64,000 bases of DNA, from the NCBI GenBank assembly GCA_000611775.1, contig KK106982.1:5850938-5914937 (forward strand), read 5' to 3'. Below are positions 32,811 through 44,134 of the stretch, one piece after another. Under the pieces are notes generated by a model. The model did no database searches. It saw only the letters and a list, made by a program, of their open reading frames with translations, and was not told where the DNA came from. This DNA is from Umbilicaria muhlenbergii. Lineage: Eukaryota > Ascomycota > Lecanoromycetes > Umbilicariales > Umbilicariaceae. The position numbers and the translations under genes were made by a program. How positions within the stretch are numbered: the first letter of the stretch is position 1; each line of letters begins with the position of its first letter.

Positions 32811-34206
32811 ATGTCGCTTTCCGCTGAGAATTCGATGCCGGTGCCACCAGCTTTTCACCAGCTTCTCCATAGTTATTCGGCTGACCAAATCATCGCAATG
32901 GTCCACTCAGCTGCTCGCGTTAACGGTCAGTCTGGAACAACCGAAACCAAAGTCACCAAGCATTCTTTGATTGCACACCCAAAGAAGAAGACCGCAGCTG
33001 TAGCTGCAGCTTCGAAAGCAACGAGGCCGCTCAACTCTTGGATCGCCTTCCGTAGTAAGTTAAGCGCAATAACATTGTGTGCCTTGTTAATCATTTTCAG
33101 GCTATTACTCCCCGATGTTTACTAGCGTCCCGCAGAAGGAGATTTCCGGATTTCTCACGTACCTCTGGCAGACCGATCCTTTCAAAGCCAAGTGGAGCAT
33201 CCTCGCTAAAGCGTACTCCCTTATCCGTGATAGTAAAGGCAAAGAAAAAGCTCCTCTCGACTCCTACCTGGCTACCAATGGCCCGTTCATTGGCATTATC
33301 CCCCCCGAGAACTACCTGGAGATGCTTGGCTGGAAGATTGTTGCCGGTAACGACGGCGAGAGACTCTTGCGTCGTGACTTTGAAGTCGACGTCTCTTCTC
33401 TTGACCAAGATCTGCTCACCAGTAACGTTTCCGTCAATGACATTATCGAGTACAGCTATGCTTCTGGTTACATCGCGGCAGACGAAGCCAACTTGATCGT
33501 ACCAGACAACGAGCCGGTGATGACCATGGCGACGTCGGTGCAGCTCAATCTCCCAACCAAATCGGCATACTCCGCTCCAGTGAATATGGCCATCTCCGAT
33601 GCTTCGGGTCCCACAACTGCAGTTACTATGGCCGACGCTAATGACGCATTTGAGCAAAACCTTTCGCGCGCTTTGAGAGCAGAGGCAGAGAAAGACGGAA
33701 TTGGGAGCGAGCACCAAGACGAGGAGCCGATGGAAGGGTCTTCAAACGACGACGATGACAATGGGATCGCGCATGCGGACTATGAAGCCACAGAGGAGAC
33801 ACCGTCCTTGAACGAGATGGATACAAACACGCTAGATTCCATGGATACCTACAGTTCATTTGTTACTGAAGCGGTACTGGACGACTCTGAAGTTGGTGCA
33901 AACACACAGACTGCTCTGACCCCGCAAGTCAGCATCCCTACCGGGCAAGTCCTCGGGCAAGCTGGGCAGGCTACCGTATCGAACCACACTCCGCCAACCT
34001 TCGATATCGACATGACACTGCTCCCAGCGGTCAACCTCCTGAACAACAACGCCTTTGCGTTCGCCGAGGATGATCATTACCCGTTCAACAGCCTTTTCTC
34101 TCCAGAAAACAATGTCCTCGAGTTTGATCCTTTCATGGGAGATTCTTTCAATGCCTATGACTTGAGTGATTACTTCGGCATCCTGTCCTACCCATATTTG
34201 GGCTGA
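32811..34206 (+). CDS. MAT1-1-1: MAT1-1-1 alpha-box mating-type transcription factor
   Basis: MAT1-1-1 encodes the alpha-domain transcription factor that specifies MAT1-1 mating identity and controls pheromone and fertility genes. The ATG at 32811 gives MSLSAENSMPVPPAFHQLL. Exon 1 is 32811-33054, the intron 33055-33100 (46 bp), exon 2 33101-34206 (1350 nt, 449 aa). The MATalpha_HMG box spans about residues 70-130: RPLNSWIAFRSYYSPMFTSV, PQKEISGFLTYLWQTDPFKA and KWSILAKAYSLIRD. The intron splits the Ser codon of FRS, a splice position I recall as conserved in alpha boxes. A second conserved patch follows (GPFIGIIPPENYLEMLGW). The C-terminal half is acidic and disordered and ends DLSDYFGILSYPYLG. 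The gene looks whole. Confidence 0.95.
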
Positions 34207-36848
34207 TGGTGAGTGGATATGCGGTGGTGGTTGTACAAAGTGGCGGCTGACTTCCGACTAGACACTGGCAGTCCTCTTCGACGCACATAGTGACATGGGC
34301 ATGACTGCTAGGGCTCGGCTGCACTATCTTGGCAGATGCGGTAGGCAAGCTGTTCAGGATGCTGTGTGTAGCGAGTGCGTCAACATCGGTGTTCATTCCA
34401 TGTCTTTATCGTGCGATCAGGCAGAGGCGGCCAGCGAGGGGATAGCAACGGGGGATTGGGCGGACCGAAGCAGCGGCGATGAAAATGTTTTCCCTGGACA
34501 TGCTTCAACAGCACAGCTTTGCACCCAGCACATGTCTTTTACAGCACAAACTTGCGAGCACACACTTCCCCCAGTACATGTTCTTGCCACCGAGTTAGGA
34601 TAGCAGAATGAAAAGCACGAGACAGTAGATAGAATGCAGCAAGAACATGTCGAAACGAAGAGGGCGCAAGGAGATGTGATGGGGTGAAGTCCAAGTAAAG
34701 ATTTGAGTTTGCCTGCTGATTTGCAGCAGCCCCTGCAGCTTGGCAGTCCCGCCGCGGTCACACGCCTGACGCATGACGCCTGACGCCTGACGCCTGCCCC
34801 GGCCGGAAAGAGCGCCAAGAAGGTCGGCGGCACGCCCAGTCTCCAGAGTGCGCTGCCCACCAGTCCCTCCGAGTACTTACGAGTACAGCGGAGGGAATCC
34901 TACTGCGTACCACTTGCTATGATCTAGAGTATAATCTAGAGTATACCAAATCCAGTCGTGCCCATATCTAAGTCTTCTTCCCGTGTCCATGTTCCGATTG
35001 ACATGTTCATGAGCCAAAGGATACGGCCAATGTCGGGCTTCAACTGCTTCCTGCCTTTGCACTTGTCGTCGCTGCGAGTGGGAAACACGTATCTTTGGTG
35101 ACATATCCGAGCCCGCGTGTATCTATCTACAATGTTTCCCAGTACGAGCGGTCTTCCATCGGTCCCAGGGCCAGTTGTATCTTTCTTAATGACCTTCTGA
35201 AGCCTGCAACGCAAAGAAGTCTCCCTTTGATCGTCCTTGGCATCGTCCACTACGTGCCCCAACCTACATTGATTGGGAAGTTCTGTACATTATAAAGTAT
35301 TCGTCTCGATGATTTCAATAGGCCAATTACGTGACAAGCGTTTCTCTTTTACCTGTACAGATTCATTCTACTGGCTGTGTACTGCTCGCGATTCTACCGG
35401 GTCATTTTCCGGCAGTAACTTGGCAGCAATTCTGTTTGAGCTTGAGTAACTCGCGTCGACGCCACCAAGGTACATTGTTCCGCACGCCAGGCCCAAGTGA
35501 GAGTGCTGTGTGCGATTTAGAGCTAGCTAATGTACATCCCTTTGTATCCATCATAACCATCTGCAGCGACTTTTTCGCTCTGCCGACGCTCTTGGCCCCA
35601 AGCATCCCTCTGCATCCATGACAAAACCTGCCTTTGATGAACCCTCCTCGAACAGCAGATATAGAAGGATTACGTTGCAGGGTCACAAGTCTATCACTCC
35701 AAACTCTCGATGGACCATCCTGAAGGTGGTTGGAAAAGACGACCTCGCACCTTGTCTAATTAAACTATCGTTCCGCGGTACTTCATGTGTTCTGGTAAGC
35801 AGAGACCGGGCTCTCCAAATCCCCCTTTACTATTGCCCCGTTCTTTTTTTGGTCTATCAAGCCTTTGCTCATTGTTGCCAAATCTACTCCGAGCGCAAGA
35901 CCCTTGACGGGGCACCAAGGCCGTTACAAAGCTACAATCTCTACAGCAAAGGTCGAGATTCAACCCCAATCGCCCACCGTACATGGCCGCCATAATGCTT
36001 GAAACAGGAAGACAGTGCCTCCAACAACACCAACGAGCGGTTCCCTAGCGAACGCGCCTCCTCCTGCTTCACGCCGGCCGCCTCCGACATCCCAAAGTAA
36101 CCCCCAGCCTTACCGACACCAGCCCTACCGAGCCAAACACCACAAAAATCCCAACCTCTCCGTCCAAACCCCGCCACTTCCAGCCCCTCCGCCCCTCCCC
36201 GAAACCCCAACCACATCTCTCCAGCCCCTCATCCTCCTCCAGCCCCCTCTCCCCAACCACACGGATCCACCCCCGCCCACCCCAACCATCCACCGCCTGC
36301 ACGAACCCACCTTACGAACCCACACCGGGCGACGCGGCAGAGAAAGCAGGGCGAACACTCCCAGCAGAGCGTCCATCAAGGATGACATCCCCTAGCCAAC
36401 CTCCTGTGAGAAGGATAGGAGTACTACAGCGAGCATCGGCTGGTGGGCAGGAGGATACCAGTGGGGAGGTCGAAGCTGGTTATCTACAGGTCCAGAGATG
36501 GAATTCCGGGTTCCAGCGCTCTCGTCGTTCTAGCCATAGCTTCTAAAGTCCTACACCAACTGCACACGAACACATACACAACACTCTGCCCACTGCGCCA
36601 CATTCGTATCGTCAAGCACCGCGAGTCCCAGTCTCCGACATCCCAAGTAGTTTCGGATTCTATTCCCGTAGCCAGAGGCAGTACCATGTACGCTAAAGTA
36701 GCAAACGACTTCCAACCACCATCGTACAAAGCCAACCCGCTCCCTCTCCCTACTCTAAGAAAACCCCCCGTCCCCGCCTACAAGCAGCCCAGCTACTCCA
36801 TCCCCATCCCCATCCCCATCCCCATCGTCATCATCATCATCATCATCA
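34207..36848. other. 2.6 kb between MAT1-1-1 and SLA2
   Basis: No gene was supported. A frame from ATG 35618 (MTKPAFDEPSSNSRYRR) and a proline-rich frame at about 36015-36395 lack family likeness and, for the latter, an ATG. The plus strand is strongly C-rich at about 36020-36310. Repeats are listed separately. One idiomorph border is expected here. Confidence 0.5.
34762..34796. repeat. Five tandem copies of a heptamer (ACGCCTG)
   Basis: Five head-to-tail 7-bp units run from 34762 to 34796; the second reads ACGCATG and the others ACGCCTG. Confidence 0.9.
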
Positions 36849-36852
36849 TCAT
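36798..36852. repeat. Hexamer then triplet microsatellite at the SLA2 stop codon
   Basis: About four to five CCCCAT/ATCCCC units (36798-36826) pass into eight TCA triplets (36828-36852). The SLA2 stop codon (TGA, 36851-36849) is one unit of the triplet run, so expansion would lie in the 3' untranslated region. Confidence 0.85.
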
Positions 36853-39800
36853 TCCTGATACGAAACCTTCCGCATCTCACCCAACCTCTGCCTCGCCTGC
36901 GCCAGATTATTCTCCAACTGCAGAATCTCAACCTACACCGCCACGTACCCAGATATTAGCCCACGCAAGCCCCTCAGCGCACAGGAACAAAAGACTACAA
37001 AAAGGGAAAGCACGACGAACCTGTTGCTCCATCTCGCGAACCTTGAACTCATGCCCGCTCAAAGCCGCATAATCGACATCCTCCCCCTCCTCCCGATTCC
37101 GATTCTTGATAATCTCCTGCACCTGCCGGACCAAGCCCCGACAAGCCTTGCCGACGGCCTTACTCGCATCCTCGAGTCGGTCTTGCGTCTTACTCCCAAA
37201 GTGCGCCTTGACCCTCGACGCGGCGACCAGCTGCGCCGTGCTGGCCGCCACGTCGTTGCTCGCGACGATCAGCTGCTCCGGCGAGTTGCGCCCGCTGATG
37301 ACGCCGTCGGCGGTCTCGATGAGGGTGTTGGTGGAGGTGGCGACGGCTTTGGCGGCGCTGATCAGACCCTCGGTCCAGCGGTTGTTTTTCTTGTAGAAGG
37401 CCGTGCGCGACGAGGAGCCGCGGCCTTCCTTGACGATTTCTTGCTGGGAGGCGGTGGCGGCTTTGATGAGTTGGGCGATGGCGTTGGTGACGGCGATGGC
37501 GGCTTCGAGAATGCTGTCGTGGATCTTGAGTTCGTAGGTCGAGTATCCGTCCCGCGGTTTCTTCTTGAGCTTGTTGAGCCGCTCTGCGGCTGCATCGATG
37601 GCGTTGGCGGCGTTGGTTAGTTCGCGATCTACCAAGTCGCCCAGGTCGCCGACCGCGTTTGTGATCTTGCCTGATTTCGGGGCGAAGGCGTCTGCGAGTT
37701 TGGAGAGCTTCTGGAGGTTCATTAGGACTTCGTGGTTGTTGTTTATGACCACGTCTGTCTTTTGGGTATCTTCGAGACCTTTAAGTCGGAATGATTGGAG
37801 AGCACGGAAGAAAGTAATAGTTGCTTGGGCCGATTGACGACTCGCGTTGATCAGTTGGTCAGCCTTCTTCTCCTCTGTAGCGAACCGCGTAAGACCCTTA
37901 GTGTTACTTAGGACATCGGCAATCGATCCGGCAAAGACGCTGACGGTGCGAATAATCTCGGCATGCGTGCTATTCGGCCCATCTGCGATGAAGTTGTTGA
38001 AGGCCGTAGAGAACTCCGTTGCGCTTGACGATGCTTTTTCGATCTGTGACAAGACATAGGGCGCAGAAGCGTTTTGATTACCTGCCTGCATCGTGGAGTC
38101 TAGCTCATATAGCGCATCGTCCACACGCTGGACACCACTTTGCAGCACCGAGTCGATAATGTCGTTGATCTTCTGGATATTGCTAAGAAGGACTTGGTCG
38201 ATCTGCTCGTCCAAAGCCTTGTCGGTATCTCCACCGTTCTAAGCAGCATTAGCGACGGCTAATCAAACGCTTGCCGTGTGATCGTGACGTACCATCTTCA
38301 GCTCGTTCAACTCTAGCAACGTCTGATCCATACCAGACTTGTAGATCTCTAGCTCCTCCTCTTTCTCCCTCAAAGCACGATCCAAGTCCCCGTCCCGTTC
38401 TCCATACTTGGAGTGAATATCCTCCAGCGCCCGCGTCTTGTTCTGTTTAGTAGTCAGCACCATCCTAAACACTCATGTTCCACAGCAACGAACCCTAAGA
38501 GCTTCCTCCAGATCCGCCATCTCCCTGTTGTACTTTGCCAACATTGACGAGAGCTCCGAGCCCTTGGCGCGCTCGGCGTTGTCGGCTTTCTCCAGTGCAA
38601 AGCGAAGCTCGCGCTTGAGCTTTTCGACCTCTTCTCTGTTGCCACCTGTAACCCGATCCTTCTCATGGAGGGCTCGGTCCCTCTCCCGGATCATATCTGC
38701 CAGCTCTAGATTCTTCGTCTTCATCTCCCTTTCCAGCTTTTCCCGCTTATCTATAGCTTCCTGCGCTGATGCAGCCTTGAGCTGTACCGACTTGAATTTT
38801 TGTAACAGCTCTAGATGCTCGTGGCGTAGCTGAGAGTATAACTTGGCGAGTGCTTCGTACTTTGTCCGCCACGTGTTGACCTGTTCTTGCAGCGCTCGTA
38901 TTTGATCGTCCTTTGATGCTGTTTGCTGGCTAAAGTTATTGTTGAGCTGATTCAGCTGGGTTTCGAGGTCCTTCATTCTCCTGTCGTACTGCTCCAGCAT
39001 AAGCTGGTCTTGCTCGTACTGTGCCCGAGCATTGAGATTCTCCCGCTCAAGCTCAGCCATGCGACCTTGTGTCTGCGCCTGGTACTGGTCCCGCATTAGC
39101 TGCTCCTGCGCCAACCTCTGTTGTTCAGCTTGTAATCGTCGTTGCTCTTCAAATTCTCGCTCTGCCTGCTGCTGAGCCAGCTGCTGTTGGTATTGCTGTT
39201 GGTTCCATTGCTCTTGCAGCCTCCGCTGCTCAGCATCGTACTCATCCTGCTGCCGCTTTTGCTCATTCTTCCAGAACTCATTGATCGGCTCAGGATCCGG
39301 AGCCGCTGCTCGTGATGGCATAGGCGTCGGCTCCTTTTCCTTCGGCTTCTCGAGTTCTTTGGTCGGCCGCCGTGGCAATGCGGGTCGTTCGTCATCTTCT
39401 GCAAGGAGATTGGGCGGTTCCTGAGGTAGTTTAGGTACAGTAATTAGACTAGTAAGGTATCGTAGGTTCGAGCATTCATAGTAGAATTTGAGGAGACGAT
39501 AATGTTGTGTATCGTATCTTCCCCGCAAAGGCTCCAGAGCGTCGTCATCGCCAGTCGCTAGAGTCAAGTCAGATGTATCCCAGTAGACTCCCCTAGAAGA
39601 GAGAGAACCCACTGGTATGCATTGCCCGAAGCATGCTCGTAATGAACTTGTAGATCCCATAGCTTTCTTGCACTAGTGGTACCAACGCAGATATCCTACA
39701 TTCGTTGTTTGCCCCACTTCGGAAGTTCGAGAAGATGAGCCTTTGGAAGCTGTCGATTTGGTCTTGAAGGGTCATGAGGTCGGAAATAGTCTCGTAGCTG

Positions 39801-40755
39801 TTATTCGTTACTAGAAACTCTGGGGTGCATGCAACGAGAGGCGGAGCCTACCCTTCATTGGGATCATTAATGGATTTCAGACTGATGTACTCCTCATATT
39901 CGAAAAGACCTGAGAGTCCATGTCAGTTGCTACGTCATTTCTGTATGACCGTGGAACATACCATTGAACTCAGGATGCTGCTTATGGAAGGCCAGCTTCG
40001 CCAATAGGAAGTAGACATACTCCCGCAGCAAAGGTCCATACCCTTGATCCAGTGTCAGTCTCACCTCCCCCGAAGAACGAGCCCCTTCTCTAGGTGAAAC
40101 AGGCCGCACCCCTGTGTACAACCATCAGAGACGACTTACCCCTGAGTCCGTCACCAGAAATTCCCCTTGTCAGGCTCTCTAACCAATTTATATTATTCTG
40201 CGCTTCTTTGACCGCAACAGGATGTCCCTCCTGCAGCACTTTATGTATGGTGATAAGGGCTTTGAAGGTCTGAACTTCGTCTGCGAGGATAGGTTGCCTA
40301 GAAGAAGAGTAGTCAAAGCGTCAGCTTAAAGTGGCACCGAGAGACATCGGGGTACCCAACAGAGTCGAGTGTTCGTAGACCCACACTTTCATGCCAGCCC
40401 AGAAGGATTGCGAGGACTTGTGGTCCCAGGTGTAGACGATGCATGCTCGCACATGTTTGCCTTTGAGCTTGTAAGAAATTGGAGCGTAGTAAGGAGAGAT
40501 CGAACGGTGCCTTACGTTTCGGGGCCGTCTCCTCTGAGGCAGATTAGCGAAGCTGATGTGGAGGGTGAAGTGGCTGAGGCTCACCAATGCTAGTAGCTTT
40601 CCGTATATTTACGGCTAGGTCTGATTCTGATCTGTGCAATGGGTGAGAAATGGAAATTCTGAGAGCCCCTTGGGAGATGCCATGTGCCAGCAATTGACTC
40701 ACCTGCTCATATCAACATTGCGGGTGGTGTTGGCCGCCCCATATGGGTAGGACAT
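36849..40755 (-). CDS. sla2: Sla2/End4, actin and endocytosis adaptor
   Basis: Sla2 links clathrin-coated pits and PIP2 to actin; it is the classic MAT border gene. Twelve exons: 40755-40703, 40631-40585, 40533-40516 (18 nt), 40460-40385, 40297-40140, 40042-39962, 39909-39852, 39797-39613, 39557-38494, 38442-38293, 38238-37021, 36932-36849 (3192 nt, 1063 aa, usual family length). The N-terminal ANTH domain (to about residue 270) shows SDLAVNIRKATSIEETAPK, KHVRACIVYTWDHKSSQSFW, QPILADEVQTFKALITIHKV and CSNLRYLTSLITVPKLPQEP. A Gln-rich coiled coil follows (about 330-650). The C-terminal talin-like I/LWEQ domain (about 750-1040) includes RDGYSTYELKIHDSILEAAI and WTEGLISAAKAVA, and the last exon ends GEMRKVSYQE. 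It is convergent with MAT1-1-1. Confidence 0.96.
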
Positions 40756-41350
40756 AGCCTGGTTCCCTCTATTCCCAACACGCCACTGTTGATCAGAGTA
40801 TGATTAAGAGTTGGAGAGAGCAATGAAGAGAAAATGTTAAGAGGAAAGGAAGTACTGAGAGAGGCGTGTCTAATACTGAAGGTCGAGGCGCATGAGAAGG
40901 CCGAATTGGAGCTCTCCGCAGATCCCTGTCGTCGCCGCCTACAAGCTTGGCAGCGGGTAACGTCAGAAGTCGATGAGGCCGCGTATGCTCTACAACACTC
41001 CCCTAATGTATGCCTACTTCATGTGGAAGTCGAAAATGGGTAGATAGAGTAGCTGATCTACATGTCAGAGCTACTATACACCGTGGTCTTCGCTTTCACT
41101 TGGATAGTCACCATTCATCGGGCCATGAACGAAGATTGATGAGTTGTGAAGCTCTCTACCTGGACGCGACCCAGTCTGTTCTCAGATAGCCGTCCCTAGT
41201 TGTTGCCCTTAGAGTGCGCCAAGCTTGGAGACAGAATTCGCATGCACTGTCCCTCCCTTCCCATTGCTGGATGCTGCTTGATGCAATGTAACGCCTTAGA
41301 GACCTTGACCCAACCTGCAAAGAGACAACGCCGCCGGCAGCACAAGTATA
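40756..41350. other. Intergenic between SLA2 start and Nvj2-like stop
   Basis: The 595 bp contain the SLA2 promoter and the 3' region of the next gene. No other feature was recognised. Confidence 0.5.
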
Positions 41351-44134
41351 TTACACCTCCCCATGCCCGCCCAACCAAACACTTTTCGACCTTGCTTCTT
41401 CCTCCTGCGCCGCCTGCCAACTTGAGAATGCATCCTCGTCATTGTCAAAAGTACTCGAAGTACGCCCGGTACGCTTCGAGGAGGATCCCACATGAGTCGA
41501 AGATGGCGAATCCGCTTTGGCAGGCTCGGGTAAGTCATCATTATCGTTTTCATGGCCAGCCGCCACTGGTTTTGTGACGTCCTTCCGAATATCTTCTAGC
41601 GGACTCGCTGGCTCCGAGTCTGGTGGCGCTTCTACTACCAGCAATTCTTCGTCGTTGGCATCGTTAACGGGAGCGGCATCCACTCTCCTCCTTGCCGGAA
41701 GAGCTGGTGGTGGAAGTGGCCGCGATTTCGTTTCGTCCTGCCGACGGTTAGGTAGCAATGGTGGAGGCAAGGGTTTCCGCTTCGGTACGTTGATAGGGGC
41801 CGTCTTCGTGCTAGGTCGTTCAGGTGGCGGTAGAGGTTGACCAGGAGGCGGAAGAGGACGGCCGCGCCCTATAGGATGCTCCGGGGTGCCTTCTCGCTCG
41901 GAGTATTCAGTGGCAATTTTCTGTTCGTTGCGACTGAGAACACCCCATCCCCATTTCTTCGCTGCTGCAGTTGCGGCACCGATGGAAGGAATGGACTGCC
42001 TCTTCTCCGACGGAGTTAGCGATCGCGCTATTGACTGTAGCGCTGTTTGGTGTAGAGGTTCGTTTGGAAAAGCAGACTTGGCGGAGTTCGAGCTGATGCT
42101 GGTGGGTGTTGTGGGGAAGGAGGCCTGGCTTGAGTTGTTAAAGCTTGATGGCGTGACTGTCTGCTCCATGATGCTATCGGCTTCGGAAGACGTTGACGAG
42201 AAGCTGCCGCTTTTACCGAGCTGAGACATGTTAGACGACTCAGGAAGAGAGCCGATAGGAGTAGCTGTGGGCGATGTTGGTTGAGAACGGTTACTGATAG
42301 CTATCATTGCACTCGCGGCATCTCGCTTCTGTTTGGCTTTCGTCTCTTGTTTTGCCGCATCAACGTTTGCGTTATCCGTGTTGACAATGGGGTTGGCTGC
42401 GGCCGCAAATGAGTGCGCTCGCATCATCCTTGGTGGCTCAGAATATTTCTGTACACCAGAAGAAGACCCAGTATCTGTAGTATCCACCAGGTTGTGGGTC
42501 GATTTCGACGCTTTGCGTGCAGTCAAAGATTGTTCAGAGGCATCCGGAAGCACTGACATGCTCATCGTTCTCTCATCCCGAGGACTTGGGGGAGCAGGAG
42601 AACTTGAGCCTGACTGCATACTGGCCTCGGCTTCGTCTTCGCCCTCTTGATCGGGCACCTGAGTGGCGGAGGGAGAAGACTCTGCCACATTCCGCTCCCA
42701 GATACCGCCTCTGAATTGCTGATCCACGGTGCTCAGGAACGGACTGTCATCCCAATTCGGATAGACTACGGTCTCAGCAAAGACTTCTATGATCCTCTTC
42801 TCGATTTGTGAGAGGATGAAACCGTACGTGATTTGCATAGAGCTAACGATAGGCTCGATAGTCATCTCCAGGGTTGGCATCGTCTCAAAGGTAACCCAGA
42901 GGCGATTACTAGGAGGCGGCTTGAGCCGTAGGAGGGCGTGGCCTTCGAGCTTCTTCACCACCACAGCCAGAACCAGATTGACTTCTCGAGCCTTGATCCG
43001 AGATCCCAAGTCAATGCGGGCAGTAGTAGCAATTTCGATTCGAAAATTGCCGGTATACGTGAAGTCTGCCTCCGCGACACAGTCACCGTCCACAGTAAGA
43101 TCCTTCAGCTTAGGGTTCGTGATGTACGGTGCCCCCTCGCCCATGTCGATTTTCTGTAGTATGATCCCTGACAGGAATGTGGGTTTCTTAACACGAGCGA
43201 TCTTCTTCGTGATCTTCTTGCGGACAAAGTCTTCGATATCCTTTGTCTTGTACATAGCCAAAAAAAGCCGACCAACAAGCCCATTTATCCATCTTGTCTG
43301 TAAATGTTCCTCGGAAGAATGTAGTCGCTGTACGAGACCAATGATATGCTTTACTTCGAATTGCTGGGGCTTAGGAGGACTGTCTGCAGCGTCGGGTGTC
43401 TTCTCCTGATTTTGCAACAGCGCAAAGTAGAAATCTTCCTTGTCTGAGCAATTATCTGAAAACAAGTAGAAAGGCTTCGACGTTGACGTAATGTTTCCCA
43501 GGTTCGGTTTCCTCATCAGGCATATAGCATGCCTCTTGATCCACAGTTCCCCTTCAGGTATCTCGTTTCCTCCACCATAGACACTCACATCGTGATGAGC
43601 CAAGGATATCACATGCCGTACTTCCACCTGTTCCTTGTCGTCGTAAAGCATCAGGTGCCCATGCCTCAATACCACGTAGAACCAATTCCTCGCTCTCCTC
43701 GCTGTCTTCTCATTGCCCTTCCCAGGATCTAGACTCGAGCCTTTGTTTCTCTCGAAGAGACTGCTGTACATGCTCTGGTACACGCTTGGGCTTTTCGTTC
43801 CGACTACTGTTCCGGCTGGCGTAGTCCTCTCCGGCGGCTTGCCATTGACACCCCCTGGTACGTACTCGCGGCATACTATGAACCATTGTGCGGCGACGTC
43901 CGGCTCCCTTCCTCGCAGAAACTTCTCAGGAATAGTGTCTGAGCCCGACCTTAAACTGTGCTCATCATCACCAGGACGACGAATGGAGCCTCCTGCGTGA
44001 GGAGGAGTGTTGGAGCTTGAGGAGCGTGTGGGCAAGGTGAGGTAGGCATGGAGAAGAAATAGACAGATCAGGAGGGGAAGAAATGTCAGCCCGCCGACAA
44101 GATAGATGGACAGGAAAACGGAGAGGGTCCCCAT
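41351..44134 (-). CDS. nvj2: PH and SMP domain lipid-transfer protein (Nvj2-like)
   Basis: The protein matches fungal Nvj2, an ER membrane protein whose SMP domain moves lipids at organelle contacts. A single exon encodes 927 aa from ATG 44134. The N-terminal anchor is LSVFLSIYLVGGLTFLPLLI (residues about 4-30). A PH domain follows at about 100-240 (NWFYVVLRHGHLMLYDDKEQ, IKRHAICLMRK). The SMP domain (about 260-480) shows RWINGLVGRLFLAMYKTKDI, LKDLTVDGDCVAEADFTYTG and LEMTIEPIVSSMQITYGFI. The long tail is disordered and Pro/Ser-rich (PPPGQPLPPPERP, PRPLPPPALPARR), suggesting SH3 ligands. A 'pleckstrin homology domain' gene beside MAT is a known feature of several Dothideomycetes. Confidence 0.92.
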   Translation of the reverse strand: MGTLSVFLSIYLVGGLTFLPLLICLFLLHAYLTLPTRSSSSNTPPHAGGSIRRPGDDEHSLRSGSDTIPEKFLRGREPDVAAQWFIVCREYVPGGVNGKPPERTTPAGTVVGTKSPSVYQSMYSSLFERNKGSSLDPGKGNEKTARRARNWFYVVLRHGHLMLYDDKEQVEVRHVISLAHHDVSVYGGGNEIPEGELWIKRHAICLMRKPNLGNITSTSKPFYLFSDNCSDKEDFYFALLQNQEKTPDAADSPPKPQQFEVKHIIGLVQRLHSSEEHLQTRWINGLVGRLFLAMYKTKDIEDFVRKKITKKIARVKKPTFLSGIILQKIDMGEGAPYITNPKLKDLTVDGDCVAEADFTYTGNFRIEIATTARIDLGSRIKAREVNLVLAVVVKKLEGHALLRLKPPPSNRLWVTFETMPTLEMTIEPIVSSMQITYGFILSQIEKRIIEVFAETVVYPNWDDSPFLSTVDQQFRGGIWERNVAESSPSATQVPDQEGEDEAEASMQSGSSSPAPPSPRDERTMSMSVLPDASEQSLTARKASKSTHNLVDTTDTGSSSGVQKYSEPPRMMRAHSFAAAANPIVNTDNANVDAAKQETKAKQKRDAASAMIAISNRSQPTSPTATPIGSLPESSNMSQLGKSGSFSSTSSEADSIMEQTVTPSSFNNSSQASFPTTPTSISSNSAKSAFPNEPLHQTALQSIARSLTPSEKRQSIPSIGAATAAAKKWGWGVLSRNEQKIATEYSEREGTPEHPIGRGRPLPPPGQPLPPPERPSTKTAPINVPKRKPLPPPLLPNRRQDETKSRPLPPPALPARRRVDAAPVNDANDEELLVVEAPPDSEPASPLEDIRKDVTKPVAAGHENDNDDLPEPAKADSPSSTHVGSSSKRTGRTSSTFDNDEDAFSSWQAAQEEEARSKSVWLGGHGEV

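Larger units (their letters stand above)
28512..36848. other. Mating-type (MAT1-1) interval between APN2 and SLA2
   Basis: The 8.3 kb between the stop codons of APN2 and SLA2 contain the MAT1-1-1 gene, a 291-aa gene of unknown function and a disrupted HMG-like gene. True idiomorph borders can be set only against the opposite mating type, so this span is an outer limit. Confidence 0.85.

Noticed and set aside
35618-35995. 125-codon frame starting MTKPAFDEPSS between MAT1-1-1 and SLA2
   Set aside because: No family likeness, no conserved motif and no coherent splicing with neighbouring frames; it may be chance.
36015-36395. Proline-rich open frame downstream of SLA2
   Set aside because: It has no ATG, no splice-supported upstream exon and a composition explained by the C-rich tract.
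37024-37620. 198-codon plus-strand frame antisense to SLA2
   Set aside because: It mirrors the well-supported SLA2 I/LWEQ exon and has Gly/Asp/Val-rich shadow composition.
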